Part shown: positions 17,846 through 26,085 of the stretch, piece after piece
Position numbering within the stretch: position 1 is the first letter of the stretch
Layout: each line of letters opens with the position of its first letter
From: JAMZMI01 sp964353015
Lineage (GTDB): Bacteria; Bacteroidota; Bacteroidia; Cytophagales; Cyclobacteriaceae
Length of the DNA stretch: 64,000 nucleotides
NCBI GenBank assembly: GCA_964353015.1
Contig: CAYGUA010000025.1
Coordinates: forward strand, 22,687-86,686
Reading direction: 5' to 3'
Program-made: the position numbers and the translations under genes
The notes under the pieces: model-generated
What the model saw: the letters and a program-made list of their open reading frames with translations, nothing else
The model's database searches: none
What the model was told of the DNA's origin: nothing

Positions 17846-19060
17846 ATGGCCAAAGTGAAAATAGGACTGATAAGAGAAGGGAAAATTCCGGTGGACAGAC
17901 GTGTGGCGCTCACGCCTGTACAAGCTCGGGAGGTGATGGAGCAATTCCCACAAGTTGAGATCGTGGCACAAACCAGTGAAATACGCTGCTTTAAAGATGC
18001 TGACTATGAAATGGAAGGCATTAAAGTCGTCGATAATATTGTCGATTGCGAGATCATACTTGGAGTGAAGGAAGTGCCAATACCTGATTTGATTCCTGAA
18101 AAAACTTATTTCTTTTTTAGCCATACTATCAAAAAGCAACCTTACAACAGGCAATTGCTGATCGAGATTCTGAATAAAAAAATCAGAATGATCGATTATG
18201 AGACCCTGACTGATACTACTGGAAAAAGAATCATTGCTTTTGGGAGATGGGCCGGAATTGTTGGTGCATACAATGGAATCTTAACCTATGGAAAAAGGTA
18301 CAATCTTTTTCATCTAAGATCCGCACATGAATGCTTTGATCTGGAAGATTTAAAATCTGAATACAAAAAAGTAAAACTGCCACCAATAAAAATCATTTTG
18401 ACTGGCGGTGGTCGTGTAGCAAAAGGCGCAATGGAAGTGCTTTTTGGATTAGGAATCAGACGGGTTTCGCCGAGGGAATTTCTGGATGAGCGATTCGATT
18501 ATCCTGTATTCACACAGCTCAATACGCGAGATTATAATAGAAAAAAAGATGGCGGTGCTTTTAGCCGAACTGAGTTTTACAGTTATCCTGAGCATTATGA
18601 ATCTGATTTCCTGAAATATGCAAAAAAAGGTGATTTGCTGATCGCCTCTGCATTTTGGGATCCCCGAGCTCCAGTGTTATTTGAGAGAACTGATATCGTA
18701 AAAGATGATTTCAAAATCAATGTGATTGCTGATATTACTTGTGATATCGAAGGATCTATTCCTTCCACCAAAAAACCAAGCACCATTGAAGACCCGGTTT
18801 ACGACTACAATCCAAGTGATAATCAGGTGGAGAATCCTTTCACAGATGAAGGCAATATCACAGTCATGGCTGTAGATAATTTGCCTTGTGAACTACCAAG
18901 AGATGCATCCGAAAGTTTCGGTAACGAGTTGGTTCACAATGTGCTCCCTGAACTTCTTGGTGATGATGCCAGGGAAATCATAAAAAAAGCCACCTTAACC
19001 ATGGATGGACACCTCACAGAAAAATTTAAATATCTACAGGATTATGTAGATGGAAAATAA
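17846..19060 (+). CDS. NAD(P)-dependent saccharopine dehydrogenase-like oxidoreductase (Lys1 type)
   Basis: The 404-residue protein has an alanine dehydrogenase/transhydrogenase-type N-terminal domain: KIGLIREGKIPVDRRVALTP shows the lysine-forming saccharopine dehydrogenase signature. A Rossmann domain follows, with IILTGGGRVAKGAMEVL (about 182-198) as the dinucleotide-binding loop. Late motifs ADITCDIEGSIPST and MAVDNLPCELPRDAS also match that family. Such enzymes interconvert saccharopine with lysine and 2-oxoglutarate. Bacteria rarely make lysine this way, so the role may be lysine catabolism or a related imino acid reaction. It lies 8 nt upstream of rfbD on the same strand and may be co-transcribed. 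Confidence 0.8.
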   Translation: MAKVKIGLIREGKIPVDRRVALTPVQAREVMEQFPQVEIVAQTSEIRCFKDADYEMEGIKVVDNIVDCEIILGVKEVPIPDLIPEKTYFFFSHTIKKQPYNRQLLIEILNKKIRMIDYETLTDTTGKRIIAFGRWAGIVGAYNGILTYGKRYNLFHLRSAHECFDLEDLKSEYKKVKLPPIKIILTGGGRVAKGAMEVLFGLGIRRVSPREFLDERFDYPVFTQLNTRDYNRKKDGGAFSRTEFYSYPEHYESDFLKYAKKGDLLIASAFWDPRAPVLFERTDIVKDDFKINVIADITCDIEGSIPSTKKPSTIEDPVYDYNPSDNQVENPFTDEGNITVMAVDNLPCELPRDASESFGNELVHNVLPELLGDDAREIIKKATLTMDGHLTEKFKYLQDYVDGK

Positions 19061-19068
19061 GTCAGGCT

Positions 19069-19917
19069 ATGAAAATACTTATCACAGGATCAAAAGGGCA
19101 ACTAGGCAATGAATTTCAGGAAATCGCCAAATCAAGCGATTGGGAATTCATCTTTACTGACTATGAAGAACTCGATATTACCAATAAGGAGGAAGTATTG
19201 AGATTTTTCAAAGAAAAAAAACCAGAAATCTGCATCAATTGTGCGGCATATACTGCCGTAGATAAGGCTGAAACAGAAAGGGAGCTCTCTGATAAAATAA
19301 ATGTAACTGGCAGTGAAAATCTCGCTTTGGGTTGCGCTGAATCAGGCGCTGTTCTTTTTCAAATCTCAACAGACTTTGTATTTGATGGCACTTCATCGAG
19401 ACCACTGAAGGAAGATCAACCGACCGCTCCTGTGAATTATTACGGTGAATCCAAATTACAAGGAGAGCTGGCTGTGGCCAAAGTTTTAAAAGAACATTTC
19501 ATCATCCGCACCTCATGGCTCTACTCCACTTTTGGTAACAACTATGTGAAAACCATGATCAAGTTGTCTGAAACTCGCGATGAATTAAATATCATAGCTG
19601 ATCAGATTGGCACACCAACTTTTGCTCGAGATCTGGCGGATGCGATTGTCCATATCATCAATCAAAAGTCTCAAGCATACGGCACATATCACTACAGCAA
19701 TGAAGGAGTTGCATCGTGGTATGATTTTACCAAAGCCGTTTTCGAGTACGCCAACATCGGGACCAAGGTCAATCCGATTCCTACAGAAAAATACCCAACA
19801 CCAGCCGCAAGACCAGCATATAGTGTGATGGATAAAACCAAAATCAAGGAAACTTTTGCGCTCGAAATTCCTTATTGGAGGGAGAGTTTGAAAGAATGTA
19901 TTAAGCTACTAAATTGA
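19069..19917 (+). CDS. rfbD: dTDP-4-dehydrorhamnose reductase
   Basis: This 282-residue short-chain dehydrogenase has the NAD(P)-binding GSKGQLG loop (residues 7-13), the STDFVFDG segment around 100, and the catalytic YGESK (Y125, K129) followed by E132 of the LQGE stretch. These are characteristic of RmlD/RfbD, the last step of dTDP-L-rhamnose synthesis for O-antigen and other surface glycans. No rfbA, rfbB or rfbC is seen in the window, so the pathway would be completed elsewhere. It starts 8 nt after the dehydrogenase gene and ends 1 nt before the convergent mutarotase-like gene. Confidence 0.93.
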   Translation: MKILITGSKGQLGNEFQEIAKSSDWEFIFTDYEELDITNKEEVLRFFKEKKPEICINCAAYTAVDKAETERELSDKINVTGSENLALGCAESGAVLFQISTDFVFDGTSSRPLKEDQPTAPVNYYGESKLQGELAVAKVLKEHFIIRTSWLYSTFGNNYVKTMIKLSETRDELNIIADQIGTPTFARDLADAIVHIINQKSQAYGTYHYSNEGVASWYDFTKAVFEYANIGTKVNPIPTEKYPTPAARPAYSVMDKTKIKETFALEIPYWRESLKECIKLLN

Positions 19918-19918
19918 A

Positions 19919-20605
19919 TTATTTGGTATCCAAAAACACCCAAACCTCACCTTCTTCTGTGCCTTCAATGCCTTCCTGATATTTGGCCATTTGAGCATTC
20001 CAATCATCTACACGAGGATTGTTTTCAGTTGTCTTTGGATTCAACTCATCCAAAGTTTTATCAGCGGGGACAGAAATAACAAGCATCAATTGCCGTCCAT
20101 TTCTATAAACCAATAATTGTTGAAAATCTGCCTTGCAGAATCCCTGCGCCACTTCAGGCCATTCTTCAAACTGTGTGGCATGGTAGTCCATGTATTCTCG
20201 CTGCATCAATGTATCCGCTACCAGATTGGTAGTTAATAAATAATGCTTCCATTCATCAGCAACGCTCGCATCTTCACAATGTGTGGCTTTGTCAAAGACA
20301 TAAAGTGGATCTTTGAACATCTTGATTTTCACTTCCGGATTGACCATGCTTACCAATTGGATTAAAGTTTTCTGATTTTCAGTCACATCAAATACCACCA
20401 AATGATTTTTCCATCGATAAATTTCCTCATTAGTAATATTTGCCGACAAAACTGAATCCACAACTTCGGGCTGATCTGATACAAATTCTATAGCCACAGG
20501 GAGCGATCTCTGGATGATCTGCTCATTGGTTTTATTACCAGGCAGAGTACATGCGGATAGTGCCAGCCCTATTATCAATATTCCAATTCTATTCATTTCT
20601 CTCAT
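19919..20605 (-). CDS. L-rhamnose mutarotase-like lipoprotein
   Basis: The 228-residue protein has a lipoprotein signal peptide ending LALSAC (C19). The C-terminal half (about 130-225) shows the rhamnose mutarotase pattern: YMDYHATQFEEWPEV with the conserved His, LLVYRNGRQLMLVI, and NPRVDDWNAQMAKYQ. Family members interconvert the anomers of L-rhamnose or a similar sugar; being lipid-anchored, this one would act in the periplasm or at a membrane. The first 110 residues are a divergent dimeric alpha/beta-barrel-like extension. Its ATG overlaps the beta-helix stop codon as TGATG, so the two proteins are translationally coupled and probably act on the same sugar. Confidence 0.75.
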   Translation of the reverse strand: MREMNRIGILIIGLALSACTLPGNKTNEQIIQRSLPVAIEFVSDQPEVVDSVLSANITNEEIYRWKNHLVVFDVTENQKTLIQLVSMVNPEVKIKMFKDPLYVFDKATHCEDASVADEWKHYLLTTNLVADTLMQREYMDYHATQFEEWPEVAQGFCKADFQQLLVYRNGRQLMLVISVPADKTLDELNPKTTENNPRVDDWNAQMAKYQEGIEGTEEGEVWVFLDTK

Positions 20606-22689
20606 CAGTGAAATCTATCGGATTCCTTAAAATCAGCCGGGAAAATTCCCACTGTCGCAGGCTCTTCTTTTGGAATGATATCTCTGTAAGCCTCCTCTAT
20701 TCCTGCCTCATTGATGATTTTCCGGGCATCCGCATTGGTAGAAAATTCTTCTTCACGAAAGTTATAAGTCTGTTCCACGATATCATTCGTGCCATTATCC
20801 ATGTAAAAATTATTCTTCACATAATTGCGATACGCAACCACATCATGACATCTTTTGGTCCAGAGATGAAGCCACATGTGTTTATAGCTTGGATTCCCTA
20901 CCACATTGTCACGTATCGTCCAATATGCCGACCCATCATCAGGATAAATACATCTTGGACCATTGAATACATAATTATTTTGGATAAACGAGTTTGGTTG
21001 TTCTCCCAGCACATAGATAATCCCTCCATCGTCCAACACCTGGTGTGTATCTCCTGCTTTGTTATAGCTGATTTCATTGTTTCTGGCTACTGTAGAAGGA
21101 GGAATACTCGCATTTCCCCACCACCAGCCGCAAGTGATTGCACCGTAGGGAGTTCCGGCAATGTCATTGTGAGTGATTTTCACATTTTCCACAAAAAATG
21201 CAGTAATTCCTTCAACCTGTCGGAAACCAAGACTTACGTTCCTCAGGTAATTATTAGATACGGTAATGTCTTTACACAAGCCTTCAATTCCTGCTGCATA
21301 TATTCCATTGATGCCATTCCCAGATTGTGTCTTATTTCCTGTTTTGGTCTTTCCTATTGAATTTGGATACGATTGATCTGTTTCAACTCCCGATTCAATT
21401 TTAAGTCCATCGCCAATTTCATAATGTTGTGGGTGACCAATGGACACGGCATTGCCCAACAAGTTTTGAAAAGTATTGGCATTAACCGAGACATTAGAAA
21501 CATCATTAACCATATTAATGGCAATCGCAGAACCCAGACATTCAAACCGATTTCGATCAAACTCGATATTTTGTGAATTTTCTATTTGAATACTTCCCCG
21601 AGGAACATCGGTACTATTGTATGCTGAAGGGTGCCAATTGCCATCTGGTATATACTTGATGGCCAGCCCCAGACTTTGAATGCCTGCAAAACCTTTGGAA
21701 CCCGACACATCCATCAATTGCCAGTCGTCATGCGAGAATGTGATTCCTTCGAAACGAAGATTTCCTGCCTGAATGTCATTGGAACTGCCTTTTATTTGAA
21801 TCAGACCTTCCGAAGTGGGCACTATCACTTCAGCAAGTTTCATGTCTTCTCCTTCACTGTAGTAATAAAGCGTTTTAGATGCTTTATCAAAATAAAATTC
21901 TCCAGGTTGGTCAAGTAGTTCGAAGGCGTTTCTGATGACAAAAGTTCGATCATAGTTGATCTTTCCCGCCCAGGCCATAGAAGTAGCAATTGCTCCATAT
22001 GGTTGTTGAAGATTAAATACGGTGATATCATTGATCTTTTTAATGGATTCAACACACAAAATCTTTTCCGTCCAGGTGTTGAATTGAATAAGTTCAACGT
22101 CCTCAGGATTTTTATAAACTCCCACATCAGAAGATGAAAAGCTGATACCCTCAATTCCACTTCCAGCACCAAATGCCCAGGGTTCATTCCCTTTTATTTC
22201 AAACCTGCCCCAATCACCTACTCCCATTACCGGAATATCCGTGCCGGCCATTCTTTTTCTTTTGCCATTGACATAAAGTGACCTCAGCTTGACATCACGA
22301 TGCAAACTGGCCTTATAAATGTTCCCTTCTACCTGCTCCCAATCAGACACTTTTACTCCACCACTGATCACAGCTTGTTCATTTTTGTATGGCTTGATCA
22401 CAATCTGATGGCCATTCTTTCCACTGGTTTTTTCATCAAACATCAATGGCTTATTTATCTGGTGCCTCCCTCCTCTCAGATAAATTGTAATGTCTTCGGT
22501 CATATCGCCACTTTGTCTTGCGGCCAGATCAATAGCATTCTGGATAGAAGTATATGGACTTTCAAGCGTCCCCTCACCCTTCCCATTTCCCTGAGGAGAA
22601 ACATAAATAGATTTCTGAGCGGTTAGAACAGAGGCGGTTAGAAACGCAGCTAATAGAAGTGAGATTTTGGGGTAGTTACTATTTCTCAT
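20605..22689 (-). CDS. Secreted right-handed parallel beta-helix protein, possible glycosidase
   Basis: The protein has 694 residues with a cleavable signal peptide (about 1-24, ending SVLTAQ). It starts with YVSPQGNGKGEGTLESPYTSIQNAI, typical of secreted beta-helix carbohydrate enzymes. After a small beta domain carrying SLYVNGKRKRMAG, parallel beta-helix coils run from about 300 to 660, with ITCGWWWGN and DDGGIIYVLGEQPNSFIQNN motifs. The overall pattern resembles the GH141-like group (alpha-L-fucosidase/xylanase-type enzymes), but the family assignment is tentative. No T9SS tail or lipobox was found, so it is probably periplasmic. Coupling with the rhamnose-mutarotase-like gene suggests that it releases a 6-deoxy sugar or rhamnose. 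Confidence 0.7.
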   Translation of the reverse strand: MRNSNYPKISLLLAAFLTASVLTAQKSIYVSPQGNGKGEGTLESPYTSIQNAIDLAARQSGDMTEDITIYLRGGRHQINKPLMFDEKTSGKNGHQIVIKPYKNEQAVISGGVKVSDWEQVEGNIYKASLHRDVKLRSLYVNGKRKRMAGTDIPVMGVGDWGRFEIKGNEPWAFGAGSGIEGISFSSSDVGVYKNPEDVELIQFNTWTEKILCVESIKKINDITVFNLQQPYGAIATSMAWAGKINYDRTFVIRNAFELLDQPGEFYFDKASKTLYYYSEGEDMKLAEVIVPTSEGLIQIKGSSNDIQAGNLRFEGITFSHDDWQLMDVSGSKGFAGIQSLGLAIKYIPDGNWHPSAYNSTDVPRGSIQIENSQNIEFDRNRFECLGSAIAINMVNDVSNVSVNANTFQNLLGNAVSIGHPQHYEIGDGLKIESGVETDQSYPNSIGKTKTGNKTQSGNGINGIYAAGIEGLCKDITVSNNYLRNVSLGFRQVEGITAFFVENVKITHNDIAGTPYGAITCGWWWGNASIPPSTVARNNEISYNKAGDTHQVLDDGGIIYVLGEQPNSFIQNNYVFNGPRCIYPDDGSAYWTIRDNVVGNPSYKHMWLHLWTKRCHDVVAYRNYVKNNFYMDNGTNDIVEQTYNFREEEFSTNADARKIINEAGIEEAYRDIIPKEEPATVGIFPADFKESDRFH

Positions 22690-22804
22690 TTTATGAATTT
22701 ATATAATGCATACTTATAAATCTAATCTAGGTACGAGACAGACCACAAATACGAAGTTTTACACAAAGGTCGATTTTGTAAAGCCTCAAAATCCATTTTA
22801 GCAC

Positions 22805-22837
22805 AAAAAAGCCTCAACCAAAAATGGATGAGGCTTT
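22805..22837 (-). terminator. Rho-independent terminator after the DUF2911-TPR gene
   Basis: On the minus strand AAAGCCTCA pairs with TGAGGCTTT (22829-22837 with about 22808-22816), followed by a T-run. It lies just downstream of the DUF2911 gene; the mirror-image A-run also allows weak function on the plus strand. Confidence 0.8.
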
Positions 22838-22869
22838 GATTTTTATTCAAAATCTGGTTCCTGCATTTC

Positions 22870-23976
22870 TTACTCCACTCCCAGTGTTTTCAAATTTTTA
22901 ATTGAATTATCTTTTACAAATTGTGGCGGATTCATGGATAAACATTTCTGGAATTCCTTGATCGCATTTTTATTATCGCCTTTGGCCATATAAGCCTCGC
23001 CCAGACTGTCATGCCCATTTGCATCAGTCGGGTTGTTTTTGATATTCAGTTTGAAATATTCTATCGCCTTATCATATTCCTGCACTCCCATCATTTGATA
23101 ACCAAGGAAATTTAGTTGACCAATATTAGCGATTTTGGATGCTTCATCTGCCGCTTTGATTCCCTCAGTTTTGTCTCCCTTTTGAATCAATAAGCCAGCA
23201 CGAATCGTCAAATTTTGAGCATTTTTTGTGTTGGCTATAGATGCATCAGCCCATTTGATGGCTTCATCATGGTTGATGTTGTTTTGCAGGCAGTAATTAG
23301 CTGCAGAAAAAGGTCCTTGCCAGCCAAAACCTGACACACCTCGAAGTTCGTCCCTGAAGCTCTGAAGCACAACATCCTGCGAACTAGCAATATTTATAGG
23401 AACAGCTTTATTCTCCCACATCAAAGACAAAGTTCCCTGCATATTTCCAAAAGCTGTAAATTCATATGTGAGTAGATTTGTAAATGGTGAATCTATCATT
23501 TGCACATCAACACGCAATGCGTCCTCACTTTGTTCATACCAAAAGCTTCCCCATGATGACGTATTATTTGAAAAAATCACAGTAACCTTTCCAGATTCTT
23601 CAGGAATCATATGAAGGCCATAACTGCCTGCCGCTAATTCCTTGCCTTCAATTTTGACATCAGTAGAAAAACTGATCACCGTATTTTCATTTGCTCCCGC
23701 CCTCCATGGCATGGGTTTTTGATTTCCAAATCCATTTGTAGCTAACCCGTATGGAACCTGATTTCCCCAAATCTGACCTGTGCGGTCATTGTTGCCTCTT
23801 ATTACTTGGGGTCTGGAGTAGTTTACCGAAACATCAGTCAATCCTATTTTTTGAGTTAAGGTGGCCATAGGACTTGGACGTGGCGTTGTTACATTTTGAG
23901 AAAATCCTGTGTAAACAACGAATAAAAGCAAAACAATGCTCAATGCTGATTTAGTTTTTGATTGGTTCATGATCAT
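22870..23976 (-). CDS. DUF2911 domain plus TPR secreted protein
   Basis: The 368-residue protein has a signal peptide (about 1-27, ending YTGFSQ). The DUF2911 domain covers about 30-190, recognised by SPMATLTQKIGLTDVSVNYSRP, WGNQVPYG, WRAGANENT and GSYGLHMIPE. The C-terminal part (about 230-368) holds TPR-like helices, with YDKAIEYFKLNIKNNPTDANGHDSLGEAYMAKGDN as the clearest pair. Proteins of this build are common in Bacteroidota and have no defined activity; periplasmic location is likely. Two perfect palindromes lie upstream (23992-24007 and 24020-24036), which suggests specific regulation. Confidence 0.85.
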   Translation of the reverse strand: MIMNQSKTKSALSIVLLLFVVYTGFSQNVTTPRPSPMATLTQKIGLTDVSVNYSRPQVIRGNNDRTGQIWGNQVPYGLATNGFGNQKPMPWRAGANENTVISFSTDVKIEGKELAAGSYGLHMIPEESGKVTVIFSNNTSSWGSFWYEQSEDALRVDVQMIDSPFTNLLTYEFTAFGNMQGTLSLMWENKAVPINIASSQDVVLQSFRDELRGVSGFGWQGPFSAANYCLQNNINHDEAIKWADASIANTKNAQNLTIRAGLLIQKGDKTEGIKAADEASKIANIGQLNFLGYQMMGVQEYDKAIEYFKLNIKNNPTDANGHDSLGEAYMAKGDNKNAIKEFQKCLSMNPPQFVKDNSIKNLKTLGVE

Positions 23977-23991
23977 AATTTTTGGTTTGAA

Positions 23992-24036
23992 TGTTTATTG
24001 ATAAACAAACCAGAAGTTAAATCACATTATGTGATT
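23992..24036 (-). promoter_or_regulatory. Paired palindromes upstream of the DUF2911-TPR gene
   Basis: TGTTTAT-TG-ATAAACA (23992-24007) and AATCACAT-T-ATGTGATT (24020-24036) are both perfect inverted repeats, 16 and 17 bp long and 12 bp apart. The first begins 16 bp upstream of the gene start. The second has the size and form of a CRP/FNR-like dimer site. Operator function is inferred. Confidence 0.45.
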
Positions 24037-24123
24037 AGTTGTGTTTTACATTATCGGATGAGGCAAAAGATAGATGGCCAAATCGATCTATGAGCTGACC
24101 AAACCACAAGAAGTCATGTAAAC

Positions 24124-24154
24124 AAAAAACCCCGACTAAAAGCCGGGGTTTCTT
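24124..24154 (-). terminator. Rho-independent terminator downstream of rho
   Basis: On the minus strand ACCCCGGC pairs imperfectly with GTCGGGGT across a TTTTA loop and is followed by TTTTT. It lies about 22-50 bp past the rho stop codon. Confidence 0.8.
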
Positions 24155-24175
24155 AAATATCGAAATTTTTAAAAA

Positions 24176-25828
24176 TTATCCGTTCATGGAAATCAAGAAC
24201 TCTTCGTTGTTTCTGGTTCCTTTCATTTTGTTAAGTAAGAATTCCATCGCTTCGTTGCTATTCATATCAGACATGAATTTACGCAAGATCCATACTCTGC
24301 TGAGTGTATCTTTATCCAAAAGCAAGTCCTCACGTCTTGTACCAGATGCAGGAACATCGATAGCGGGATAAACTCTCTTATTGGATAGTTTTCTATCCAA
24401 TTGAAGTTCCATGTTACCCGTTCCTTTGAATTCTTCAAAGATCACCTCATCCATTTTAGAACCGGTTTCGATCAAAGCTGTTGCGATAATGGTCAATGAC
24501 CCACCGTTTTCAACATTTCTGGCCGCTCCGAAAAATCTTTTTGGCTTATGTAAAGCATTGGCATCCACACCACCTGAAAGTATTTTTCCTGACGATGGAA
24601 CTACGGTGTTGTATGCTCTGGCCAATCTGGTGATTGAATCCAAAAGGATCACAACATCATGACCACATTCCACCATTCTTTTGGCTTTTTCCAAAACAAT
24701 GCTTGAAACCTTCACGTGCTTTTCAGCTTGCTCATCAAAAGTGGAAGCTATAACCTCGGCTCTTACTGAACGAGCCATATCAGTTACTTCCTCAGGACGC
24801 TCATCTATCAGCAAAATCATTAGATAAACTTCAGGATGATTCTCTGCAATTGCATTCGCAATTTGCTTAAGAAGCACAGTCTTACCTGTTTTTGGCTGTG
24901 CCACAATCATTCCCCTCTGTCCTTTACCTATTGGTGCAAAAAGGTCAAGAATTCTTGTAGAGTAATTATCAGGCTTGGTACTAAGATTTAATTTTTCTTC
25001 AGGAAAAAGTGGTGTTAAGTATTCAAAGGCGACACGGTCACGAATTTCTTCAGTGGTCTTTCCGTTTACACTCGATACTCTAAGCAGTGCGAAATACTTT
25101 TCACCATCTTTTGGAGGTCGAATTTGACCTTTTACAGTATCTCCTGTTTTCAAACCAAATAATTTGATCTGCGATGGAGACACATATATATCATCTGGTG
25201 AAGCCAGATAATGATAGTCACTTGATCGCAAGAAGCCATAGCCATCCTGCATAATCTCAAGCACACCTTCATTTTCTATTACTCCATCAAAGTCTTTAAT
25301 ATCTTCATTGAATTGAGCCTTTTTGTTGCGCTGATCTGGTCGTCGATCTTCTCTAGGAGGTCTTGGCCCATCATTTTCACTTCGCTCTTTTCTTTCAGGT
25401 TTGTCCTGATTTTGTTTATTTGGAGCTTCATCAGCCGAAGTTTCTTCTTTTGGCTCGTTTGGCGCTGCTGCCTCCTCTGCTGGTGCTTCTACTTCTTCTG
25501 AAGTATTTTCTAACTCGATATCAAGAGATTTTAGCAAGTCCTCAGCATCATTTGATGCAGGTGCATCCTTTTCTTTTCTTTCTGGTTCTTTTCTTTCAGG
25601 TCGCTTTTTACGCGGTGGCCTGTTATCTTCCTTCTTTGGTTCAGGCTTAGCTTCTGAACTTCCTTTGATTTTTTCAATTTCAGTTTCAGGCAAAGTCGCC
25701 TGAAGATCAAGAATATCGTAGATTAAATCTTTTTTTGCAGCTTTTTTTGCGTTTTTAACGCCTAGCCCCTCGGCTATTTCTCTGAGTTCTGAGAGAAGTC
25801 TTACACTCAAATCATCTAGGGTGTACAT
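24176..25828 (-). CDS. rho: Transcription termination factor Rho with long charged insertion
   Basis: The protein has 550 residues. A SAP-like N-terminal helical domain (about 1-48) is followed by a low-complexity insertion (about 55-175) of Glu, Lys, Arg, Pro and Ala. The cold-shock/RNA-binding domain comes next (about 180-260, GVLEIMQDGYGFLRS), then the hexameric ATPase core with Walker A AQPKTGKT (about 310-317), LIDERPEEVTDM, and the Q-loop region up to NMELQLDRKLSNKRVYPAID. Rho terminates untranslated transcripts by RNA translocation. E. coli Rho lacks the insertion, but long disordered insertions are known in Bacteroidota. It is divergent from serS across 257 bp. Confidence 0.97.
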   Translation of the reverse strand: MYTLDDLSVRLLSELREIAEGLGVKNAKKAAKKDLIYDILDLQATLPETEIEKIKGSSEAKPEPKKEDNRPPRKKRPERKEPERKEKDAPASNDAEDLLKSLDIELENTSEEVEAPAEEAAAPNEPKEETSADEAPNKQNQDKPERKERSENDGPRPPREDRRPDQRNKKAQFNEDIKDFDGVIENEGVLEIMQDGYGFLRSSDYHYLASPDDIYVSPSQIKLFGLKTGDTVKGQIRPPKDGEKYFALLRVSSVNGKTTEEIRDRVAFEYLTPLFPEEKLNLSTKPDNYSTRILDLFAPIGKGQRGMIVAQPKTGKTVLLKQIANAIAENHPEVYLMILLIDERPEEVTDMARSVRAEVIASTFDEQAEKHVKVSSIVLEKAKRMVECGHDVVILLDSITRLARAYNTVVPSSGKILSGGVDANALHKPKRFFGAARNVENGGSLTIIATALIETGSKMDEVIFEEFKGTGNMELQLDRKLSNKRVYPAIDVPASGTRREDLLLDKDTLSRVWILRKFMSDMNSNEAMEFLLNKMKGTRNNEEFLISMNG

Positions 25829-26085
25829 AAAATAAAAGTAGGTTTGTTATAACTGATAATCCGTTTCGAAAAACTCGCGGTGGATTAGCCAATTGATTAG
25901 ATAAGGATTGAAATACTAGTGACAGTCACTTGAATTGCAGCACAATAATATCGCATTGCACCATATTTCACAAAATTCCAACCCAAAAAAACAATAATAT
26001 GTAGCTGGGTAAGAATCTACCACATATTTCAATAATTTGATAGAAGCCCTTTAATTTGCACTTTCCTTTAAAATAAAAACCCAAA

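Noticed and set aside
20551..21360. Long plus-strand ORF of 269 codons opposite the beta-helix and mutarotase genes
   Set aside because: It is antisense to two well-supported genes, has a composition full of Ile, Ser, His and Cys with no domain, and spans their junction. It is best explained as a shadow.
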